Notes: a model not told the origin generated them from the sequence alone. Positions 42,519 to 51,850 are shown, numbered from the stretch's first letter. The stretch is 64,000 nucleotides of DNA from Spirosoma foliorum (GCF_014117325.1 NZ_CP059732.1:5593001-5657000); one strand, 5' to 3'. A program made the numbers and translations.

Positions 42519-42990
42519 TCACTTTACCAGATTCGGCTCAGCTTTTTCTGCGCTCTCGACATGCAGATCGAGAGCGTCGCTATATTGGTAGGTATCCCAG
42601 GGCAAATCGACCTTAATAGCGCGTAATGGTAAATGTGGCTTTTCGTTGCGCGAGTGATGGCTTTCAGCGAAACGCCATTCTGCAAATCTTCTACCAATGC
42701 GAGTACCCCGTAAATCAACCATGAGCATCTCCCCTACTAATAATGATCCGGTTACTCTTCCGATCAAGAGCGTACGACTCTGCCCCTAATTTGGGCGTAA
42801 TCGGCGCTAGTTGAATCGTGTAATTGGCAGAACTCACCTCTGTGCCAGCAGTGTATTTTCGGGCAAGAAGAGCCTTGGTCAGTTGCTTAACGGCATAGTT
42901 GCTTTGTGGAGACGGTTCTGTTTGCTGAATGAATACACGCAGCGCAACGCCGTTAAGCGTAAGGCAGATTAAGGAGCTTAATTTTCATGA
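42519..42990 (-). pseudogene. Decayed N-terminus of an alpha-glucuronidase-like/GH20-domain-2-like glycosidase
   Basis: On the minus strand three pieces in different frames follow family order. The first, from about 42960, reads SNYAVKQLTKALLARKY then SANYTIQLAPITPKLGAESY. The second is LIYGVLALVEDLQNGVSLKA and the third is LPLRAIKVDLPWDTYQYSDA. This is the 'zincin-like' N-terminal domain (D-x-x-G-x-x-Y-G) that precedes the barrel in GH67/GH20-like enzymes. The order is right but at least two frameshifts are needed, the signal peptide is damaged (MKIKLLNLPYA then a stop), and the catalytic barrel is missing. It is a remnant. Confidence 0.6.
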
Positions 42991-43025
42991 CCTGATATAG
43001 CGTGAACATCTACGTTCGTGCTATC

Positions 43026-43817
43026 CTACTTCTGTTTCGATTGCTGAGTCTTGACATATTGAGCCACATCGATAAAAGGCGCAACCCAGATATCCGCTGC
43101 GTTCTGCTTTAAGTAATGGATCAACTTGCTATGCTCGGCCAACGCGACATTTAGTGAATGGCCACCACCCACGCCATGAAACAGGAAAACCAGCAGCGAA
43201 TTACTGGCCTGCGCCTTCTTAACCAACTCAATCATCTGCTCGCCCGACTGGCCATTGATACCGTAAGCACCGATATCGGCCAAATTGATTTCGGTGATTT
43301 TCTTCATCTCGCTTTTAGTGCCTCGCGCAGCTACAAAATCGCCTTCTACGGTTTTGTAATAATCAACATCACCAATTTTGGTATCGCCACACGGGTAGGC
43401 AAACGTGCGGGCGCTTTGCCCATCGAGCGTTTTGAGTAGGATGTTGGTCATCCTCATTTCATCCGTCATTCGCTGCACCGTATACTTGCTCAGATCATTG
43501 GCTGGCTTTACCCATTCGCGGCCGGGGGTATTGCCTATACACGGATGAAACAGGGTATGATTGGCTAACTCATGACCGTTAGTGGCCACCGATTTCCACC
43601 GAGTTATGTGGTTGGCAAAACCAGGGAAATAGCCCGACAAATAGAATGTGCCTTTCAGCCCGAATGAGTCCAGAACGGGAACAACATTGTCGAGGTGTAC
43701 CAGCAACGCATCGTCGTAGGTAAGTGCTATGGCGCATTTCTTCCCGTTCCATTCGTTCTGGGCGTATAGTAGAACGGGCGAAAGAATCAATAAGGTTAGT
43801 AAGGCTAGTTTTCGCAT
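43026..43817 (-). CDS. Secreted polysaccharide deacetylase (NodB homology)
   Basis: The 263-residue protein has a signal peptide (1-19, cleavage near LLYAQ) and a NodB-type deacetylase domain. The catalytic base/metal Asp pair is in ALTYDDALL (about 30-38), the metal-binding His motif is ELANHTLFHP (about 82-91), and a later His is in FLFHGVGGGHS. It would remove N- or O-acetyl groups from glycans outside the inner membrane. It is flanked by two decayed genes on the same strand, so it may be the survivor of a former glycan-processing operon. Confidence 0.85.
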   Translation of the reverse strand: MRKLALLTLLILSPVLLYAQNEWNGKKCAIALTYDDALLVHLDNVVPVLDSFGLKGTFYLSGYFPGFANHITRWKSVATNGHELANHTLFHPCIGNTPGREWVKPANDLSKYTVQRMTDEMRMTNILLKTLDGQSARTFAYPCGDTKIGDVDYYKTVEGDFVAARGTKSEMKKITEINLADIGAYGINGQSGEQMIELVKKAQASNSLLVFLFHGVGGGHSLNVALAEHSKLIHYLKQNAADIWVAPFIDVAQYVKTQQSKQK

Positions 43818-43836
43818 AGTGGGTGTTAAAAAACAA

Positions 43837-44273
43837 TCATTTTCTTATTGACGAAAGGCATTTATTGAACCGCGAGCCCTGTGAATTCACTGCTGTTACA
43901 AGCATCATTTCTTTGTTTTTACTGCTCATCAGTACCGACGACCGCGCATCTCCCCGAATCAATAAGCCACTTTCGACGGGACTTAGTGGTTTGAAATGAC
44001 CTCGCCCATCACCTAACAACACAACGCCTACCAGTACATCTTCGCGGCCCATATAGACTTCGTTGGGGTGGAAATTTCCAATTAAAACGGCCTCTAAATG
44101 GCCATCGTTATTGAAATCATGTGGATTAGAAACGGGGTTCCGGCAATGGTCAACATCCCAGTTGACCATTGTTTCTGCAAATGAGGCCAACTAACCAGCG
44201 ATTGAGCAAGCGCCCAAACACTACAAAAAAACGCACGGAGAAGAATTGTGGATAGAAATACGCGCTTACTCAT
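43837..44273 (-). pseudogene. Remnant of an FG-GAP/VCBS-repeat secreted protein
   Basis: An ATG at 44271-44273 begins a good signal peptide (MSKRVFLSTILLRAFFCSVW) in one frame. The following 117-codon frame (from 44190, itself preceded by an in-frame stop) reads HDFNNDGHLEAVLIGNF, then VLLGDGRGHFKPL and a SGLLIRGDARSSVLM tail. This is the final FG-GAP segment and C-terminal extension of large VCBS-repeat proteins. The several hundred residues expected between signal peptide and last repeat are missing. An internal deletion with frameshift is the simplest explanation. Confidence 0.6.
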
Positions 44274-44495
44274 GGAAGGAAGAGGTGTTGAATGATAAAG
44301 AGATCATATCCTTTTTCTACTAAGTACTAGCAATCAAAATGCCCGATACAACTAGTCAATCAGCGTTTATGATACACGACATATCTATATTAAAATAAGC
44401 GAATTCAGAGAACTATAGCTGTTATTTTAGGCTTCTTCTTATGAGAGTCACATCTCATTATTCTGTACCAATAATCTCATAAACGCTTTATTTAT

Positions 44496-45497
44496 ATGGC
44501 AACGATTGCTTTATATGGATTCGGCCGGATTGGACGGCAGTTTCTTCGCGTTGGTTTAGAAAATAAATTATTTGTTCCGGTTGCAATAGCCGACATTCGG
44601 GACGAGCCTACATTGGCAGCCCTATTTTCCGTAGATACGAACTACGGGCGCTGGCCGGAACCAGTTTCGGGAAGTGAAGGCAAGTTAGTCGTAGGCGACC
44701 GAACGATTCCATATATAAACTCATCGAAAGAAGTACCCGATTGGGCAGCACTGGGCGTTGACCTTGTCGTCGACTGTACAGGTCGGGCTACTACCCGCGC
44801 TGGCGCTCAAGTTCATATCGATCGGGGTGCTAAGTATGTGCTGATTAGTGCCCCCAGCAAATCACTGGCCGATTGCGATGCCGTACTGTTGAAAGGTATT
44901 AACCTGGATACGTTCGATCCGGCTAATCATCATATCGTTAGCATGGGTAGCTGTACCACCAATGCGCTGGCCTCTGTGGTGAAGGTTATTCTGGAAAACT
45001 TCGGTATCCAATACGGGCTGTTTTCAACCGTCCATTCGTACACCAATACCCAGTCTCTGACCGATCAGCCTATGAAAGACCGTCGCGATTCGTGGGCCGC
45101 TGCCGAAAATATCATTCCTTCGTCGTCGGGTGCCGCTCGGGCGTTGCAGTTCATCTGGAAAGACCTTAAGATAACCGGTAAAGCCTACCGCGTACCTACC
45201 CGAACTGGTAGCATTGCAGAGTTAAACCTGATTACCGAAAAAGATTGCACGGTACAGGAGGTGAACGATGCATTCCGCAAGGCAGCCAGCGAAGGCCCTC
45301 TGAAGGGTGTTATGGATGTTCTGGAAGGAGAATGGGCATCCTCACGAATTGTTGCCGATCCACACTCATCCATTATCGACTTACCGCTGACGGCCAAAGA
45401 AGGCAATCTCTTATCGGTAGCAGCCTGGTACGATAACGAGTGGGGCTTTTCGAATCGCCTGGCCGAAGTAGCCGCGTTCCTGGCCGAACGGATCTAA
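44496..45497 (+). CDS. gap: Glyceraldehyde-3-phosphate dehydrogenase family protein
   Basis: The 333-residue protein has the NAD-binding motif GFGRIGRQ (about 8-15) and an Asp at about 33 that favours NAD. The catalytic Cys is at about 153 (GSCTTNALAS, so the second Cys of the common SCTTNC is Ala). His at about 180 is in STVHSYTNTQ, and the C-terminal AWYDNEWGFSNR is conserved. It converts glyceraldehyde-3-phosphate to 1,3-bisphosphoglycerate or serves the erythrose-4-phosphate dehydrogenase branch; the sequence alone does not decide. It is isolated from other glycolysis genes and could be a second paralogue. Confidence 0.9.
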   Translation: MATIALYGFGRIGRQFLRVGLENKLFVPVAIADIRDEPTLAALFSVDTNYGRWPEPVSGSEGKLVVGDRTIPYINSSKEVPDWAALGVDLVVDCTGRATTRAGAQVHIDRGAKYVLISAPSKSLADCDAVLLKGINLDTFDPANHHIVSMGSCTTNALASVVKVILENFGIQYGLFSTVHSYTNTQSLTDQPMKDRRDSWAAAENIIPSSSGAARALQFIWKDLKITGKAYRVPTRTGSIAELNLITEKDCTVQEVNDAFRKAASEGPLKGVMDVLEGEWASSRIVADPHSSIIDLPLTAKEGNLLSVAAWYDNEWGFSNRLAEVAAFLAERI

Positions 45498-45505
45498 CGA
45501 ATAAA

Positions 45506-45559
45506 TCAAATGATGCCATTGGGATAGGTTTACAAACCTGTCTCAATGGCATCATTTGA
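45506..45559. terminator. Bidirectional hairpin after gap
   Basis: TCAAATGATGCCATTG (45506-45521) is perfectly complementary to 45544-45559, and an inner GGTTT/AAACC stem extends it. It begins 8 bp after the GAPDH stop and lies before the convergent flavoprotein gene. Confidence 0.75.
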
Positions 45560-45598
45560 TTAATCCAATAAGCCCGTACAGCTTATATAAAGCCTTCC

Positions 45599-46321
45599 CT
45601 ACTCCAGCCCCGTTTTGTTGGGTAGCCAGAATGGTTTGGTTTTAATCTGCCGACTCTCCCAATGGAGTTCGTTTCGGAAATGCTTGTTTAGGGCGACACA
45701 TAACCGCCCGTCGCCCCCTACGTATAGAATTCCTTTGCCCGATTTGTTGTTTAGTTGGGCATCCAGCTTTTCTATGACAGCTGAAGCTGGATTTTGTGAC
45801 AACTGGTAAAAAGTAAATGGTTTTTCGCCAGTCAGATCGGGAAATAGATCGGACATGGTATCGCCATAGATGAAGCTGATAACGGGTTTTGATGGCTCCA
45901 GATGGCGATTGATCTCATACAAATGAGCCAGGGCCGAAGGGTCGCCAACAAATACATAATAATCGCCCGATTGATCGACGGTGAACTTGCCTTTCGGCCC
46001 ACTAAAGTACAGCATATCGCCTAGCGCAATTTCGCGAACCCAACGGGCCCCAATCCCTGTCGAATATGTGCAAACAGCTAAATCCATACTAGCGTTGGCT
46101 GGGTCATACTGCCATACGGAATAGGTTCTGACTTTATCCTGCATGGACGTGCCTTTATCTAACCCAACCAGCACGCGTAGGTGCTCGCCCGGTGTATACG
46201 GCAAATTTTTCAAGTCATCCCCTTGAATTTTCAGGTGAAATGTATGTTCAGTAAGTTGTTGCTTATCGATCAAAACGGCTTTTCGAGAAAACCGTTTGAC
46301 AAGATTATCCAGTACGCCCAT
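45599..46321 (-). CDS. Siderophore-interacting FAD protein (SIP/ViuB-like)
   Basis: The 240-residue protein has an FAD-binding barrel with the R-x-Y-S motif (VRTYSVWQYD, about 65-74) and TGIGARWVREIALGDML. A C-terminal NAD(P)H-binding part follows with YYVFVGDPSALAHLYEI and ILYVGGDGRLCVAL. These features match siderophore-interacting proteins, which reduce ferric siderophores in the cytosol to release iron. It is followed upstream by a divergently placed AraC regulator on the same strand (62-bp gap), which may control it. No siderophore receptor gene is in the window. Confidence 0.85.
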   Translation of the reverse strand: MGVLDNLVKRFSRKAVLIDKQQLTEHTFHLKIQGDDLKNLPYTPGEHLRVLVGLDKGTSMQDKVRTYSVWQYDPANASMDLAVCTYSTGIGARWVREIALGDMLYFSGPKGKFTVDQSGDYYVFVGDPSALAHLYEINRHLEPSKPVISFIYGDTMSDLFPDLTGEKPFTFYQLSQNPASAVIEKLDAQLNNKSGKGILYVGGDGRLCVALNKHFRNELHWESRQIKTKPFWLPNKTGLE

Positions 46322-46383
46322 TATGTGCAGCAGAAAATGATTCGACTACAAAGAAACAGGGTATAAAACCCGCAAAGAATGGC

Positions 46384-47265
46384 TTAACGAGGGCTTTTGG
46401 TGGACAAATCCCGGAATGATTGCCGAAACGAAATAGGCGTTTGCCCGGTAACCTTTCGAAAACTACGCGAAAAATAGTGCTGGTCGTCGAAGCCAAGCTG
46501 ATGAGCCACTTCTTTCACCGTCTGCTGCGTATGGTACAACAGCCGTCGAGCTTCAAGCATCGTCTGATGTTGAATCCAGTAGGACACAGTGAAACCCGTT
46601 TTTCCCTGAACCGTATCGTTCAGGTGATTGACAGAGAGGTGAAGTGCCTGCGCATACTGCGCCGGACGTTTCCAGTGAACGAAATTCGTATTGAGTAACT
46701 GCCGAAAAGCCCCCGTAATCTCATCAGATCGACTTTCAACGGATTCAGGCAGGGTGTTATTCGGTTGATTGAGGTCGACAATGGCCGTAATCAGCGCGTT
46801 CAGTAGATAGCGAAACGTAAGCAACTGATGCGTTGTGTTACCATCGGAACGAAATTGACGCCAGATCAAATCGGTTAGTTCGTAAATCATGTTCAGTGCT
46901 CCCGCTTTCTGCTCCGAACTATTCGAAAAGTTAATCAACCTGGTTAAATGGCTCGTTTCCTGCGTAAGCAGGCCCGAATCAAATGAAATTACCCAGCCAT
47001 CCATGTCCCGATGTTCCAGTAAACCATGCACTTGCTCTGGGTGGATCATACAGAATGAGGGACCGCTAAATGTATGTTCCTCGAAATCAATCAACTCCCG
47101 GCAGAAGCCGCTTTTCAGGACAAAAAGCATATACGTCTCATCGCGGTGGGCGTTGACCACATCGTGCTCCACATTATCGATCGACTCGCGCATCGATTTT
47201 ATAAAAAAGCCAGCCTTTGCCTCTTTATGCTGATTGAAAACGGGAATAGTTTGTTTTTTTGCCAA
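46384..47265 (-). CDS. AraC-family transcriptional regulator
   Basis: The 293-residue protein has a cupin-like sensing domain (about 20-160, NAHRDETYMLFVLKSG). A C-terminal double helix-turn-helix follows (about 190-285): LHLSVNHLNDTVQGKTG forms the first, and VKEVAHQLGFDDQHYFSRSF with RKVTGQTPISFR is the classical AraC signature. It is encoded just upstream of the siderophore-interacting flavoprotein gene on the same strand, so that gene is a plausible target. Effector unknown. Confidence 0.9.
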   Translation of the reverse strand: MAKKQTIPVFNQHKEAKAGFFIKSMRESIDNVEHDVVNAHRDETYMLFVLKSGFCRELIDFEEHTFSGPSFCMIHPEQVHGLLEHRDMDGWVISFDSGLLTQETSHLTRLINFSNSSEQKAGALNMIYELTDLIWRQFRSDGNTTHQLLTFRYLLNALITAIVDLNQPNNTLPESVESRSDEITGAFRQLLNTNFVHWKRPAQYAQALHLSVNHLNDTVQGKTGFTVSYWIQHQTMLEARRLLYHTQQTVKEVAHQLGFDDQHYFSRSFRKVTGQTPISFRQSFRDLSTKSPR

Positions 47266-47668
47266 AGTTTAAATGTGCGTTTGGATGTACTTGCATGTAT
47301 TGCCGGGCAAACTATCTTTATTTATTGAATGCGAATTTGTTATTGTACTTAAAGGTAGCTACCAGATTAATTTAAGTCGGGAATAGAGCTGCCAGCGCAC
47401 TTTTTTTGATTTTGCTAACAATTGGCTAAGTTTTTGTTTGAAAAGTAATATTAAGTTGTCAATATTGACTAAATGATTATTTTATGATTTTTGCAAAATA
47501 GGATATGTGGTAACGTTAAAGAGATAATACTAGTAATTATTTAACAAAATAGGCCAACTATTTCATTGTCATTTAAGAACTTGTACCCACGTAATCGTTA
47601 TTGCTTTAAACGAATGGAAGCTTAAGAGGAAGGCATTCTGCCGCGTTTACCTGTGTCTATTTATAAAC
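47266..47668. other. AT-rich divergent intergenic region
   Basis: About 400 bp between the divergent AraC and receiver-kinase genes, markedly AT-rich. No coding frame, tRNA or strong hairpin is seen. It presumably contains both promoters, but no clear TAnnTTTG element could be fixed. Confidence 0.4.
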
Positions 47669-48787
47669 ATGCCAATTCAAATCTTACTTATTGAAGATGA
47701 CAGTCAGATACGGAAAAGTGTAGAAGAACTGCTGACCTCACAAGGGTTTCAGGTAACCACAGTAGCGGATGGCCGTGCAGGAATTGACCAAACGTTGCTT
47801 CAGGTACCTGATCTGATTTTGTGTAGCATGACGATGCCCGGCGTTGATGGATATCAGGTGCTCGAAGCAGTCCGTACCAATCGATTGACCTCTACCGTTC
47901 CGTTTATATTGCTCGCTACCCAAACGAACGTTGCCGATGTGCGTCGGGGCATGAATCAAGGGGCCGACGATTGTCTGACAAAACCATTCACTCACGATGA
48001 CCTGCTACAAACGGTTAACAGCCGTTTAAAACGAGAGGCTTTGCGAAAAGGCGACCTCAAACTAGAGATAGATAAATATCGACATATATTAGCCTCCGTA
48101 ACCGCTCACGAATATAATACAGCCCTTTCGGGTGTCATTGGATTTTCATCCTTGTTGATCGATGATTATCAGCAATTTAGCGACGACGAAGTCGTATCGA
48201 TGGTTGGGATGATCAAGATAAGTGGCCTACGATTGAAACGATCACTGGATAATATTCAGCTAATGGATATGTTGCAGCATGTCGATTCTTCGCAAGCTAA
48301 TTTTGATTATTTCTCTACAGAGAGCGCCCCCATCACAGAAAAGCTGGTCGACGACAGCGTGCAGGCTGTTGCGTATAGGCAGGATCGGGAGCTTAGCTAT
48401 CAACTTCAAATAGAAAACGCTCAACTCCGGATTTCGGAGAAAAACCTGGGAATCTGTTTAAGTGAGTTAATCGATAATGCGTTTAAATTTTCTGCTTCGG
48501 GAAAGACAGTTTTGCTTACGGGTATCCATGAGGGGGACAATTATCGCTTAACGTTTACCAATAAAGGGCAACCTTTCAAAGCAGAGTACTGCGATCAAAT
48601 TGCACCCTATAAACAATTCGACCGAAAGCAATACGAGCAGCAGGGATTTGGCCTGGGGCTGGCCATTGTCAAAAAGATTCTGGAACTGAACCAGGGACGA
48701 CTAACGGTTGAAACCTCACCGGAGGGCGAAACAAGCGTAATTATCTGGATACCAAGAGTAATCAATGCAGAACCAGCTACAACGTAA
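47669..48787 (+). CDS. Hybrid receiver-histidine kinase with non-phosphorylatable receiver
   Basis: The 372-residue cytoplasmic protein has an N-terminal receiver (about 3-120) and a histidine kinase (about 135-365). The kinase H box is TAHEYNTALSGVIGF (His about 145), with N box ELIDNAFKF and G2 box GFGLGLAIVKKIL. In the receiver the acidic residues (IEDDSQ) and the Lys (LTKPF) are kept. The phosphoacceptor Asp is replaced by Ser at about 53 (LILCSMTMPGVDG, codon AGC at 47826-47828 by reading the frame). Such receivers cannot be phosphorylated on Asp and usually act as binding or dimerisation modules. No partner regulator is adjacent. Confidence 0.85.
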   Translation: MPIQILLIEDDSQIRKSVEELLTSQGFQVTTVADGRAGIDQTLLQVPDLILCSMTMPGVDGYQVLEAVRTNRLTSTVPFILLATQTNVADVRRGMNQGADDCLTKPFTHDDLLQTVNSRLKREALRKGDLKLEIDKYRHILASVTAHEYNTALSGVIGFSSLLIDDYQQFSDDEVVSMVGMIKISGLRLKRSLDNIQLMDMLQHVDSSQANFDYFSTESAPITEKLVDDSVQAVAYRQDRELSYQLQIENAQLRISEKNLGICLSELIDNAFKFSASGKTVLLTGIHEGDNYRLTFTNKGQPFKAEYCDQIAPYKQFDRKQYEQQGFGLGLAIVKKILELNQGRLTVETSPEGETSVIIWIPRVINAEPATT

Positions 48788-48813
48788 AGGCTAACCTTGC
48801 GAAGCAAGATACC

Positions 48814-49446
48814 TCACTTCCATTGGGTTATATCAATCACATTAGGGCAAAAGTCGTACTCCTCAGGCTGGTTAGAGCCAATCAGTAGTAGTTGGGGTGA
48901 TTGGTTCGAAGGGGCAATTAGTTGTTGAACCTGCTGCAGATACCAATCTGTACCCTGACGATCGAGGTTTGAGGTAGGCTCATCAAGAATGACAACTGGT
49001 GAATCAGAGAAAAACGCCAGCCCGAGCTTAACCCGCTGTTTCATCCCCGACGAAAAATACTTGATTTCTTTATGCCGGGCATGAGAAAGTAACAGTTGAT
49101 CGGCAATAACAGCAGGCGTTAGACCAGCCTTGAACGGCTTAAAGGTCTGGTGAAACGTCAACAGTTCATCCAGGGTTAACTCCTCCACCAATTCCAGATA
49201 GGGGGCGGCTATACTTATGTGTCGAAACCAATCGTCGGGTTCAACAGTAGAGCCCTGAAGTTGGTACGTCAATTTCCCTTCTGTAATGGGTAGACTTCCT
49301 GCCAGCAGTTGAAGAAGCGTCGATTTTCCGCTACCGTTTGGTCCGATGAATGTGTAGCTTGTTCCGGCGGTGAGGGTTAGCTCAACACGCCGGAAAATCC
49401 ACTCTTTCCGGTATTTCTTACCTAACTGCTCAGCAATTATTTTCAT
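48814..49446 (-). CDS. ABC transporter ATP-binding protein
   Basis: The ATG at 49444-49446 (MKIIAEQLGKKYRKEW) gives 210 residues, the size of a single ABC ATPase. Walker A is GPNGSGKST (about 34-42), the signature is FSSGMKQR (about 132-139), and Walker B with the D-loop is VVILDEPTSNLD (about 151-162). No membrane subunit is adjacent. In related Bacteroidota a short ATPase of this type lies next to lipid A genes, and it may work with a permease elsewhere. A long hairpin separates it from lpxA. Confidence 0.85.
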   Translation of the reverse strand: MKIIAEQLGKKYRKEWIFRRVELTLTAGTSYTFIGPNGSGKSTLLQLLAGSLPITEGKLTYQLQGSTVEPDDWFRHISIAAPYLELVEELTLDELLTFHQTFKPFKAGLTPAVIADQLLLSHARHKEIKYFSSGMKQRVKLGLAFFSDSPVVILDEPTSNLDRQGTDWYLQQVQQLIAPSNQSPQLLLIGSNQPEEYDFCPNVIDITQWK

Positions 49447-49467
49447 AATGGACAACAGAGAAAGTAT

Positions 49468-49544
49468 ACTGTAAAATGGATAATAAATAACGGGTAATGG
49501 CCCTTTTGGAATCATTACCCGTTATTCATTATCCATTTTACAGT
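49468..49544. repeat. 32-bp-arm hairpin between lpxA and the ABC gene
   Basis: The arms 49468-49499 and 49513-49544 are complementary at 31 of 32 positions with a 13-nt loop (GCCCTTTTGGAAT). The stem is AT-rich with a CGGGTAATG/CATTACCCG core. It lies inside a run of same-strand genes, so it could terminate, attenuate or protect the lpx mRNA. Confidence 0.8.
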
Positions 49545-49553
49545 CATTATTGC

Positions 49554-50351
49554 CTAGCTTTCAGCTCCTCCGTGAGAGGTCGGGCCTTTCATGATACCTC
49601 GTTCTGATGAACGAACGAAATTTACAATTTCATCGCGCTCGTCGGAGGCAGGTAATTCCAGTTCAATCTGAGCCAATGCGTCGGCATTGTTTAAACCGCG
49701 TAGATAGATATAGCGGTAGATTTCCTGGATCTGATTAATCTGTTCGTTCGTATAGCCCCGTCGGCGAATTCCTACCGAGTTAATCCCTGCGTAGGTTAAC
49801 GGCTCGCGGGCGGCTTTTGAGAATGGGGGTACGTCTTTCCGAACCAGCGATCCACCCGAGATGAACGCATGCGCGCCGATACGGGTAAATTGTAAGACTG
49901 AACTTGAGCCACCAATAATTGCCCAGTTGCCCATGTGCACATGACCTGCCATTTGCACATTGTTAGTGATAATACAATTATTACCAATCCGGCAATCGTG
50001 CGCTACGTGCGCATAGGCCATAATCAGGCAATTCGAGCCGATTTGGGTTTTCCAGTGTTCTTCGGTTCCCCGGCTAATGGTAGCGTATTCCCGAATAGTT
50101 GTATTGTCGCCGATAAACGTCCGGGTGTATTCGTTATTAAACTTTAAATCCTGCGGAGTTGATGAAATAACAGCGCCAGGATAAATTTTACAGTTTCGTC
50201 CAATACGAGCACCTTCGTTAATAACCGCGTGTGAGCCAATCCATGTCCCCTCGCCAATCTCAACATCTTTATGAATAATGGCGAATGGTTCAATCACTAC
50301 GTTCTGCGCAATTTTCGCTTCGGAGTGAATATATGCTAACGGTTGAATCAT
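49554..50351 (-). CDS. lpxA: Acyl-ACP--UDP-N-acetylglucosamine O-acyltransferase
   Basis: The 265-residue protein starts with left-handed beta-helix hexapeptide repeats (IHSEAKIAQNVVIEPFAIIH). The LpxA catalytic His lies in the AYAHVAHDCRIG segment (about 117-128), and TNNVQMAGHVHMG and the C-terminal helical domain (NSVGIRRRGYT) are family hallmarks. It performs the first step of lipid A synthesis, transferring a hydroxyacyl chain to UDP-GlcNAc in the cytosol. It follows lpxC-fabZ and lpxD on the same strand, the usual Bacteroidota arrangement. Confidence 0.95.
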   Translation of the reverse strand: MIQPLAYIHSEAKIAQNVVIEPFAIIHKDVEIGEGTWIGSHAVINEGARIGRNCKIYPGAVISSTPQDLKFNNEYTRTFIGDNTTIREYATISRGTEEHWKTQIGSNCLIMAYAHVAHDCRIGNNCIITNNVQMAGHVHMGNWAIIGGSSSVLQFTRIGAHAFISGGSLVRKDVPPFSKAAREPLTYAGINSVGIRRRGYTNEQINQIQEIYRYIYLRGLNNADALAQIELELPASDERDEIVNFVRSSERGIMKGPTSHGGAES

Positions 50352-50360
50352 ACTTCTTTG

Positions 50361-50447
50361 AATGATGAATTATGAATTATGAATGATGAACGAAAAGTAC
50401 GGGCATGCGATTACGCCCATTATCAGTCATCATTCATAATTCATCAT
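50361..50447. repeat. Hairpin between lpxC-fabZ and lpxA, overlapping the lpxC-fabZ stop
   Basis: The left arm (50361-50388) consists of ATGAATTATGAATGATGAA words and pairs with 50426-50447. An inner GGGC/GCCC pairing occurs near 50401-50418. The right arm includes the TGA stop of lpxC-fabZ (50444-50446). Confidence 0.7.
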
Positions 50448-51838
50448 TTTTTCTTGACCAGACTGGCAATCATATCAGCTTCGCATACCAGTTGGTTTGC
50501 AACGTAGCCGCGGCCCTGCATTTTTACGATACCGCGTTTCATGGGCGAGGTAAACTCACATCTAAAGATTACGGTATCTCCAGGTAAAACGTTGCGACGG
50601 AATCGGCAATTCTCGATTCCGACCAAAAATGGCCAATAGTTTTCTGGATCGGGAACTGTGCTAAGTACCAGAATACCACCCGTTTGGGCCATAGCTTCAA
50701 GTTGCATGACACCCGGCATAACCGGATTGCCAGGGAAGTGGCCAGGAAAGAAAGGCTCGTTCATGGTCACGTTCTTGATTCCCACCACGCTATTCTCATC
50801 CAGCGCGATGATTTTGTCAATCATCTGGAAGGGATAACGGTGAGGCAGCAACTGCGAAATACGATTGATATCCAGCACCGGTGGCTGCATCGGATCGTAT
50901 TGCGGCACCTGATTGACCGCATTTTTCTGGATAAGCTTCTTAATTTTTTTGGCGAATGCCACGTTAGCTGCATGACCAGGACGAGCCGCCAGAATCTGCG
51001 CTTTTATAGGACGGCCAATCAGCGCCAGATCACCCACTACGTCGAGTAGTTTATGGCGAGCCATTTCGTTCGGGTAGTGCAGCTTGGTGTTATTCAGAAT
51101 GCCGTCCTGCTTGTTAACGCTCACCTTTGGCTTGTGAAGCAAATCGGCCAGGTAATCCAGCTCGCCGTCCTGCACATCGCGATCAACAATCACAATGGCA
51201 TTCGTTAGATCACCGCCTTTAATGAGGTTTTGTTTATAGAGTGCCTCCAGCTCATGCAAAAACACAAACGTGCGGCAATTGGCAATCTGCTCAGGAAACT
51301 GACTAATGTCATTCAGATAAGCATGCTGGCTATTGATAACCCGTGAATTATAATCGACCATTACCGTTATCCGATAGTCATTTAGGGGCAAGGCGGCCAG
51401 TTCGATATCTTTTTCGGGAAGGCGGTAATGAACGTATTCACTAACCTCGAAGTAGTTGCGTGTAGCATTCTGCTCTTCAATACCAGCCGAACGCAGCGCT
51501 TCAATAAATTGAATAGAAGAACCATCCATAATCGGCGGCTCGGGCCCATCCAGTTGGATCAGGACGTTATCCAATTGTAATCCAACCAGAGCAGCTAGCG
51601 TGTGTTCTACCGTATGAACCCGGGCCCCGCTTTGCTCAATGGTTGTTCCACGCGAGAGATCCACAACGTTATCCACATCGGCATCCACAATAGGTTGCCC
51701 TGGCAGATCGATTCGCTGGAATTTATACCCGTGATTCGTTGGCGCAGGCAAAAACGTCATCGTTGCCTGAACACCCGTATGGAGACCTACCCCCGATACC
51801 GAAATGGATTTTTGAATAGTCTGTTGTTTGGTATTCAT
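50444..51838 (-). CDS. lpxC-fabZ: Bifunctional UDP-3-O-acyl-N-acetylglucosamine deacetylase / 3-hydroxyacyl-ACP dehydratase
   Basis: The 464-residue fusion is characteristic of Bacteroidota. The LpxC part (about 1-305) has the zinc ligands in ARVHTVEHTLAAL (about 73-85) and a later MARHKLLDVVGDLALIG block (about 256-272). The FabZ part (about 318-464) has LLPHRYPFQMIDKI and the hot-dog active-site motif NEPFFPGHFPGNPVMPG with the catalytic His, then a Glu in QLEAMAQTGG. It couples the committed lipid A deacetylation step with fatty acid dehydration, enzymes that compete for the hydroxyacyl-ACP pool. It lies between lpxD and lpxA. Confidence 0.96.
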   Translation of the reverse strand: MNTKQQTIQKSISVSGVGLHTGVQATMTFLPAPTNHGYKFQRIDLPGQPIVDADVDNVVDLSRGTTIEQSGARVHTVEHTLAALVGLQLDNVLIQLDGPEPPIMDGSSIQFIEALRSAGIEEQNATRNYFEVSEYVHYRLPEKDIELAALPLNDYRITVMVDYNSRVINSQHAYLNDISQFPEQIANCRTFVFLHELEALYKQNLIKGGDLTNAIVIVDRDVQDGELDYLADLLHKPKVSVNKQDGILNNTKLHYPNEMARHKLLDVVGDLALIGRPIKAQILAARPGHAANVAFAKKIKKLIQKNAVNQVPQYDPMQPPVLDINRISQLLPHRYPFQMIDKIIALDENSVVGIKNVTMNEPFFPGHFPGNPVMPGVMQLEAMAQTGGILVLSTVPDPENYWPFLVGIENCRFRRNVLPGDTVIFRCEFTSPMKRGIVKMQGRGYVANQLVCEADMIASLVKKK

Positions 51839-51850
51839 TCGTTTGCAGCT

